Shown here piece after piece: positions 59,731-64,000 of a DNA stretch of 64,000 bases. Where the stretch lies: positions 20,268,305 through 20,332,304 of the forward strand of contig NC_052488.1 of assembly GCF_009730915.1 (NCBI RefSeq), given 5' to 3'. The DNA comes from Dioscorea cayenensis subsp. rotundata (Eukaryota; Streptophyta; Magnoliopsida; Dioscoreales; Dioscoreaceae). The notes under the pieces were generated by a model. That model was given only the letters and a program-made list of their open reading frames with translations. It did no database searches and was not told the DNA's origin. Both the position numbers and the translations under genes were made by a program. The number at the start of each line of letters is the position of its first letter. The first letter of the stretch is position 1.

Positions 59731-62039
59731 TTAGTCTTCGAGGGAACGCTTCCGGGCCCGTAAGTTCTGCTCGAGGCTTTTAGGCAATGGTGGTGTTATT
59801 CCTCGGCGGAATAGGACGGCAAGAGCCCTCATCTTGTGGCAAAGATCAAACACCTAGAATGGAAGAGTATCTGAAAATCAGAAATTACATAAATGGATTT
59901 AGCCAAGAAATTCAATGACTCACCGAGGATGCATCGATTTCTGCAATGCCTTCGCAGCCTTGTCCTCCGCCTTCTAGAAGATCACAGTATTTTGCAGCTT
60001 CATCTTCGTCTTCAAACACCTTCAATGCAGGAGAAAAATTTGTTTAAAAGAAAACAAAAACCCAGAGCTTACCTCAGTCTCACTGGCAAGAAAAAAAAAA
60101 AAAGAAAAACAGCTTGTGAAGGTGCATCTAGATCAAGAAAATGTAGGGGCAATTATTTATAAGCTGATTACTTATGAGATAATTCGCAAACAAGCACATC
60201 GACATATATAAGCCAAAATTATGAGATGCACAAACTCAATATAGACAGACATGATTAAAAGTTTCACTAAGCAGAATTATTGAAAGAAAAGCATTTGGTG
60301 ATTATATCAAACATATCACTAACGCACATTGTTTTGACATAAATCACCTGATGGCATACTTCATGACTAAATCTCTTCTTTATGCCTATGACTCCATGGG
60401 GCAGTGCAAATTATTTCCTAGTCTAAATATTTCTTGTTTATGTCTCAAATAAGAAGAAAAACAAGAATTCAAAATAAAATCTGCAACTAAACTTCAGAGT
60501 TCAGATGAAGAGCAATTTGGTTGTGAAAATCAAAGGATGAAAAGATATTCTGAATTATAATTTGCGATCATTATATGAATGACTACTGCTTACCAGCACA
60601 CCCTCCCTGATATCTTCAACAAGCATGTGAAACTTGGTTCCAGCTCTTGAGTGTTTAGTTTTGTTACCAGTCTCAGATCCCTGCTTTGCACTCCTGGAAA
60701 ACAGTAACCCAAGCTCCCTCTCCACTTCACTGCACAAAATATCAAGATGATCAGTTTCTCAAGTGTCAAGCTACATCAAACATGTTGTGCACTTGAAATA
60801 TAAGCAGACCTTCGATTCCTGCGTGTTTTCATTGTCCAAAGCTGGTTTTCTCTCTGAGTTAGCACATAAACAGGCTTTGAATCTTCTCTCCATGGGTTGG
60901 TTTCCACCACTGGAAAATGAAATACAAGATATGGCTCATGATACTAAAAACACTTAAACCGGTAAGAGGAATGCCACTCATAAAACCTTGGACATACACA
61001 AGAAACAGTTTATTATTTAATCAATGTGAAATTTTCAATCTTAGCATGTCTTAGACTCCAGTGATAAATGATTCAATGAATCACCCCATATTAACTATGA
61101 GTTGAAACTGACTGACCAAATATTAACTCAAGAACAAATCATTAGGAAAGAAAAACAACTTGGTTTATAAAATCTAGAAATATGATGCTAAGATGTGGCT
61201 CTGACATCATGATAGAGGGGCTCAATCACCTACAAACTCCAAAGCCATAAAGAGGTTAGAATGACATACATCCAAACAATTTTTACTTGAGCAATATGTA
61301 AACATACAAGTATAAACAACATGAAAAAAAATTGAACTCCAACATGATAAAAGACAACTATTTCACACATTAAAGAATATACTAGCATAGAACAGCATGA
61401 AACAACCTCACAAATCTGAGAACCAACGTGATAAAAACCAACTATTTCACACATTGAAGAATATACAACAGCATAGGGGAAAAATTCACAAATTTGAACA
61501 CTCCTCCACAATAAGATATATATATATATATATAGAATGAGAATAAATGCAAGAAATTCAACAGCAAAACACAAAAAAATGGCAACTTTCCAGTCCTCAG
61601 CCTCAAACATAACAAATCTAAATAAAGTAATAAACATAGAGATCCTTTTTTTTAAAAAAAAAAAAAAAAGTTATGAAGTTATTCCGAGAAAGAGGGCAAT
61701 ACCATCATAGCTAACGGAATCCAAGGACTGGTTGAGATGCCGGCGCATATCGTAGGCACGAGAGGAGACGCGCCTCACGAACTCGGAGGAGCTCCCAGGG
61801 ATGCTCCCATCCATCCCAAGCGCCCTCTCAACATCCGAATCGTATCCTCCTCGCGCGCCCGATCTCTCCTCATCTCCCCCTTCTCCCCCAACCGAGGAAG
61901 AGCACAACACGAGGAGGGGTTTCCGGTACCTCCGAGAAGAGCAAGAGAGAGGGCGATTGATGACCGGGGGGAGCGCGATGGCACTGTAGGGCCTGGAGGT
62001 GGTGGGGGTCGGGTGGCAGAGAAAGCTCAAGGCCTCCAT
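59731..62039 (-). CDS. Chloroplast DUF3110-domain protein
   Basis: Five exons: 61703-62039, 60810-60909, 60594-60729, 59924-60019, 59731-59853; 263 residues, GT-AG and in phase. The N-terminus (MEALSFLCHPTPTTSRPYSA) is a likely chloroplast transit peptide. A variable acidic segment follows, then PWREDSKPVYVLTQRENQLW. The DUF3110 core reads KFHMLVEDIREGVLVFEDED, EAAKYCDLLEGGGQGCEGIA, then EIDASSVFDLCHKMRALAVL. DUF3110 is found in plants and cyanobacteria; its function is unknown. An in-frame Met at 62066 would add nine residues, but the Met at 62039 gives a typical transit peptide. The C-terminus is basic. Confidence 0.86.
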
Positions 62040-62066
62040 TGGCGACCTCGAGATCGAGATCAACAA

Positions 62067-62871
62067 AGAGAGAAAGAGAAGGAGAGATCTTTTTGGGGGC
62101 GTGACGAGGCGCGTCCAAGAAAATGAAAATGGAAAATGGAAAATGGAAAACAGGTGAAAATGAAAATGGAAAATGAAAATGAAAAACGAAGAATGGAAAC
62201 AAACAAATGGAAAAGTGGTATACTCTTGCTCTTATTGGTCACGTCACGGCACCCGGTTGCCAAATCCAACATGCAACTTGTGTTCAGTGAACCAAGTTAA
62301 GTGCTAAGTTAGGAACTTAGGACCCACTTAATTTTTCATTTGAGCCGTTTTATTCCTTAAATAAATATTTCATATCAATCGATTTTTTTATTAAGGGGAA
62401 ATATTATAAATCTTTTTATTTTTTTTTATTGGCTAAATGAGATTTTTAAATATAAAATTAATAAAATATATAGAGTTTTTTTAAAATGGATAAATTACTC
62501 AAAATATATTAGAGAAAAACAAGTAAAAAATAATGCGAGTTCAATTAATAAATTGGTTTAAATGATAGAAGTTTTGGGTCGTTTAAGTAATTGATTTTGA
62601 GTTTTTTATTTATGAAAAAATATTAACAGAAATGATTTACCCTAAACAATGGATTAATAATTAATTTAACTTTTATTTATTTATTTATTTATTGTAACCC
62701 TTAATTATTTTAAGGTTGCTTTATATGTTTTTATTTTCTTTTGTTGTTTTTTTTCTTGTCTATATATATCTTCTCTTTTGATATATGTCATCGAGTTATC
62801 TAATTTAATTTATAAAAAATATTAAAAATCAAACTAAAATAATAAAAATTTATATTGAAGAAACATACATT
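62067..62871. other. Intergenic region between the DUF3110 and B3 genes
   Basis: Starts with GAAAATG-rich short repeats (about 62120-62190) in the promoter or leader of the DUF3110 gene, then becomes very AT-rich. No gene recognised. Confidence 0.5.
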
Positions 62872-62970
62872 TCAAACATCAATCATACTAAAATAAAATG
62901 AAAAAAAAAAGATAAAAACAAAAAATCTATTCTTAATTTTCTTTTTAACATAAACTCTCATTAAAAAAAG

Positions 62971-63001
<31 letters not shown>

Positions 63002-63523
63002 TAATCTTTGCCAATTACAAGACATAGCTTCATCCTTCCATTATCCTTCTTTCTGAAACTCCAAATTTGAACATGATCACCAACTTTAATCTCTCCAAAC
63101 ACATGCACGTACCTCCATTCTTTTCCCTTAATAACAAGCTCCTCCTTTGAATCCCAATGAATAAAAATCACATTAAACCTCCATCCACCCATAGTATATA
63201 TCTCCAAATCTAATCCATTATGAACTCTCCCAACTTTTTTCATCACCATAGCATTAATAGTATTGTTCTTCTTCCTTTCCTTCCTTATATTTTGCCTGAT
63301 ATTATTTAAGTTGGCAGCAATGATCTCATCTTGTGTTAACAATGGAATAATAAAATTGTGAACATCATTCTTGTGGAATAAAAACCGGTTTTGATAATAA
63401 TTTTTATCTGCGTTGGTAAAGGTCTTCTCTCCAAAGAAGTATAAGTTGGATCCATTGTACTTCTTCATCACATTCAATGCCCATGAAGGTGGCTTCATAA
63501 TCTTTTTATGATGTTTTGGCTTT

Positions 63524-63554
<31 letters not shown>

Positions 63555-63645
63555 GTGTGTGGTTCATTGTTGTTCTTTGTTGTGTATATATTGATGATGG
63601 GAGATCTTTAATTACTAGTTCTGTTGGGACTGTGGTATTGAGCAT
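62872..63645 (-). CDS. B3-domain (DUF313-like) putative DNA-binding protein
   Basis: Intronless, 257 residues. The middle is a plant B3-like fold: KNYYQNRFLFHKNDVHNFII, PLLTQDEI, LDLEIYTMGGWRFNVIFIHW, then WRYVHVFGEIKVGDHVQIWS and FRKKDNGRMKLCLVIG. The pattern (QNRLL.P..V...I.PLL, then Y.M.F..W, then GD.IQ.WSFR) matches the DUF313/REM-type B3 proteins. Low-complexity runs flank it: nine Asn encoded by an ATT/TTA microsatellite (about 63522-63553) and nine Ser encoded by a GAAGAA run (about 62970-62999). The hydrophobic C-terminus (FVFIFFFSFYFSMIDV) is unusual and may be run-on from a lost stop. The start could also be the internal Met of MNHTHNNN or MKPPSWALNVM. Target genes unknown. Confidence 0.72.
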
Positions 63646-64000
63646 TTAGTTATAATTTCCTTCAGAATTAGATTTGAGTTTGTTTAGAACTCGTATATAC
63701 ATGTAAAATATTTTTCATATATACCCCTCTGAAATAGTGTGTGTATATATACACATCCGTATGGAATACATATTTGATATTTGTTATTATGCCCCTCTTT
63801 TTATTATCAATTTTATCGTTAGTAAAGGAATTATTCGAGTTTTATCTATTTTTCTTTATCACAATTATCAGTATTTGTGGAAAATATAAATATTGTATTT
63901 ACATACTTGTTTAATTTTAATAAAGCTAAGGGTTGAGCGAATGACCCCAGGGTAAATAGCATTATTGTGGTACTGTGCATATAACATAGAAACACTGTTT
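63646..64000. other. Upstream region of the B3 gene to the window end
   Basis: AT-rich; presumably the B3 gene promoter. Nothing else recognised. Confidence 0.4.

Noticed and set aside
61230-61637. 135-residue minus-strand hydrophobic open frame
   Set aside because: Lies inside intron 1 of the DUF3110 gene and consists of short near-repeats (REYHVG/SMCEIV types); no family recognised.

Overview
The window is nuclear DNA of a flowering plant. Its genes have many short exons separated by AT-rich introns, and the spaces between genes hold MITEs, a Mutator-like element, and LINE and LTR-retrotransposon debris. The CTCCCTCCGTTTC-type Stowaway ends and the overall AT-richness fit a non-grass monocot such as a yam relative, but that placement is a weak inference. 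Exon models were built by hand from reading frames, splice dinucleotides and recalled family sequences. No search or alignment was run.

Layout. 0.1-3.7 kb: two tandem intronless PPR genes of E/E+ type, minus strand, related to Arabidopsis At5g15300. 3.9-4.7 kb: Tourist-like MITE. 5.6-7.6 kb: six-exon cytochrome P450 of the CYP704B type (pollen-wall fatty acid hydroxylase), minus strand. 8.36-14.61 kb: a complete but decayed Mutator-like element with a 9-bp target duplication. It holds two convergent dead genes: DUF1985 plus Ulp1 peptidase (plus strand) and a mudrA-type transposase that has lost its catalytic core (minus strand). 15.0-16.4 kb: 5'-truncated LINE. 16.9-20.1 kb: exosome core subunit (MTR3/RRP41-like). 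21.2-33.6 kb: 20-exon J-like/thioredoxin-like membrane protein (DNAJC16-like). 34.3-35.2 kb: two MITEs. 35.6-37.5 kb: mitochondrial bL32. 38.6-41.3 kb: p24-delta cargo receptor. 42.4-47.6 kb: ankyrin-Raf-like kinase VIK, minus strand, with a 1-base frameshift. 47.6-52.8 kb: gene-poor, with a Stowaway MITE, a LINE fragment and a foldback MITE. 52.8-56.4 kb: NEN1-like DEDDh exonuclease. 57.5-59.6 kb: DUF1997 protein, with nested MITEs in intron 4. 59.7-62.0 kb: chloroplast DUF3110 protein, minus strand, tail-to-tail with the previous gene. 62.9-63.6 kb: single-exon B3-domain protein, minus strand.

The cellular genes are unrelated housekeeping or developmental genes and form no operon or cluster apart from the PPR pair. 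The most unusual material is the Mutator-like element: its two dead genes, and the strand-oriented CCGTTTAA-type motif arrays that fill its introns and the space between the genes. The most consequential gene-level anomaly is the single-base frameshift in VIK. Three introns use GC-AG splice sites, two of them in the DNAJC16-like gene.
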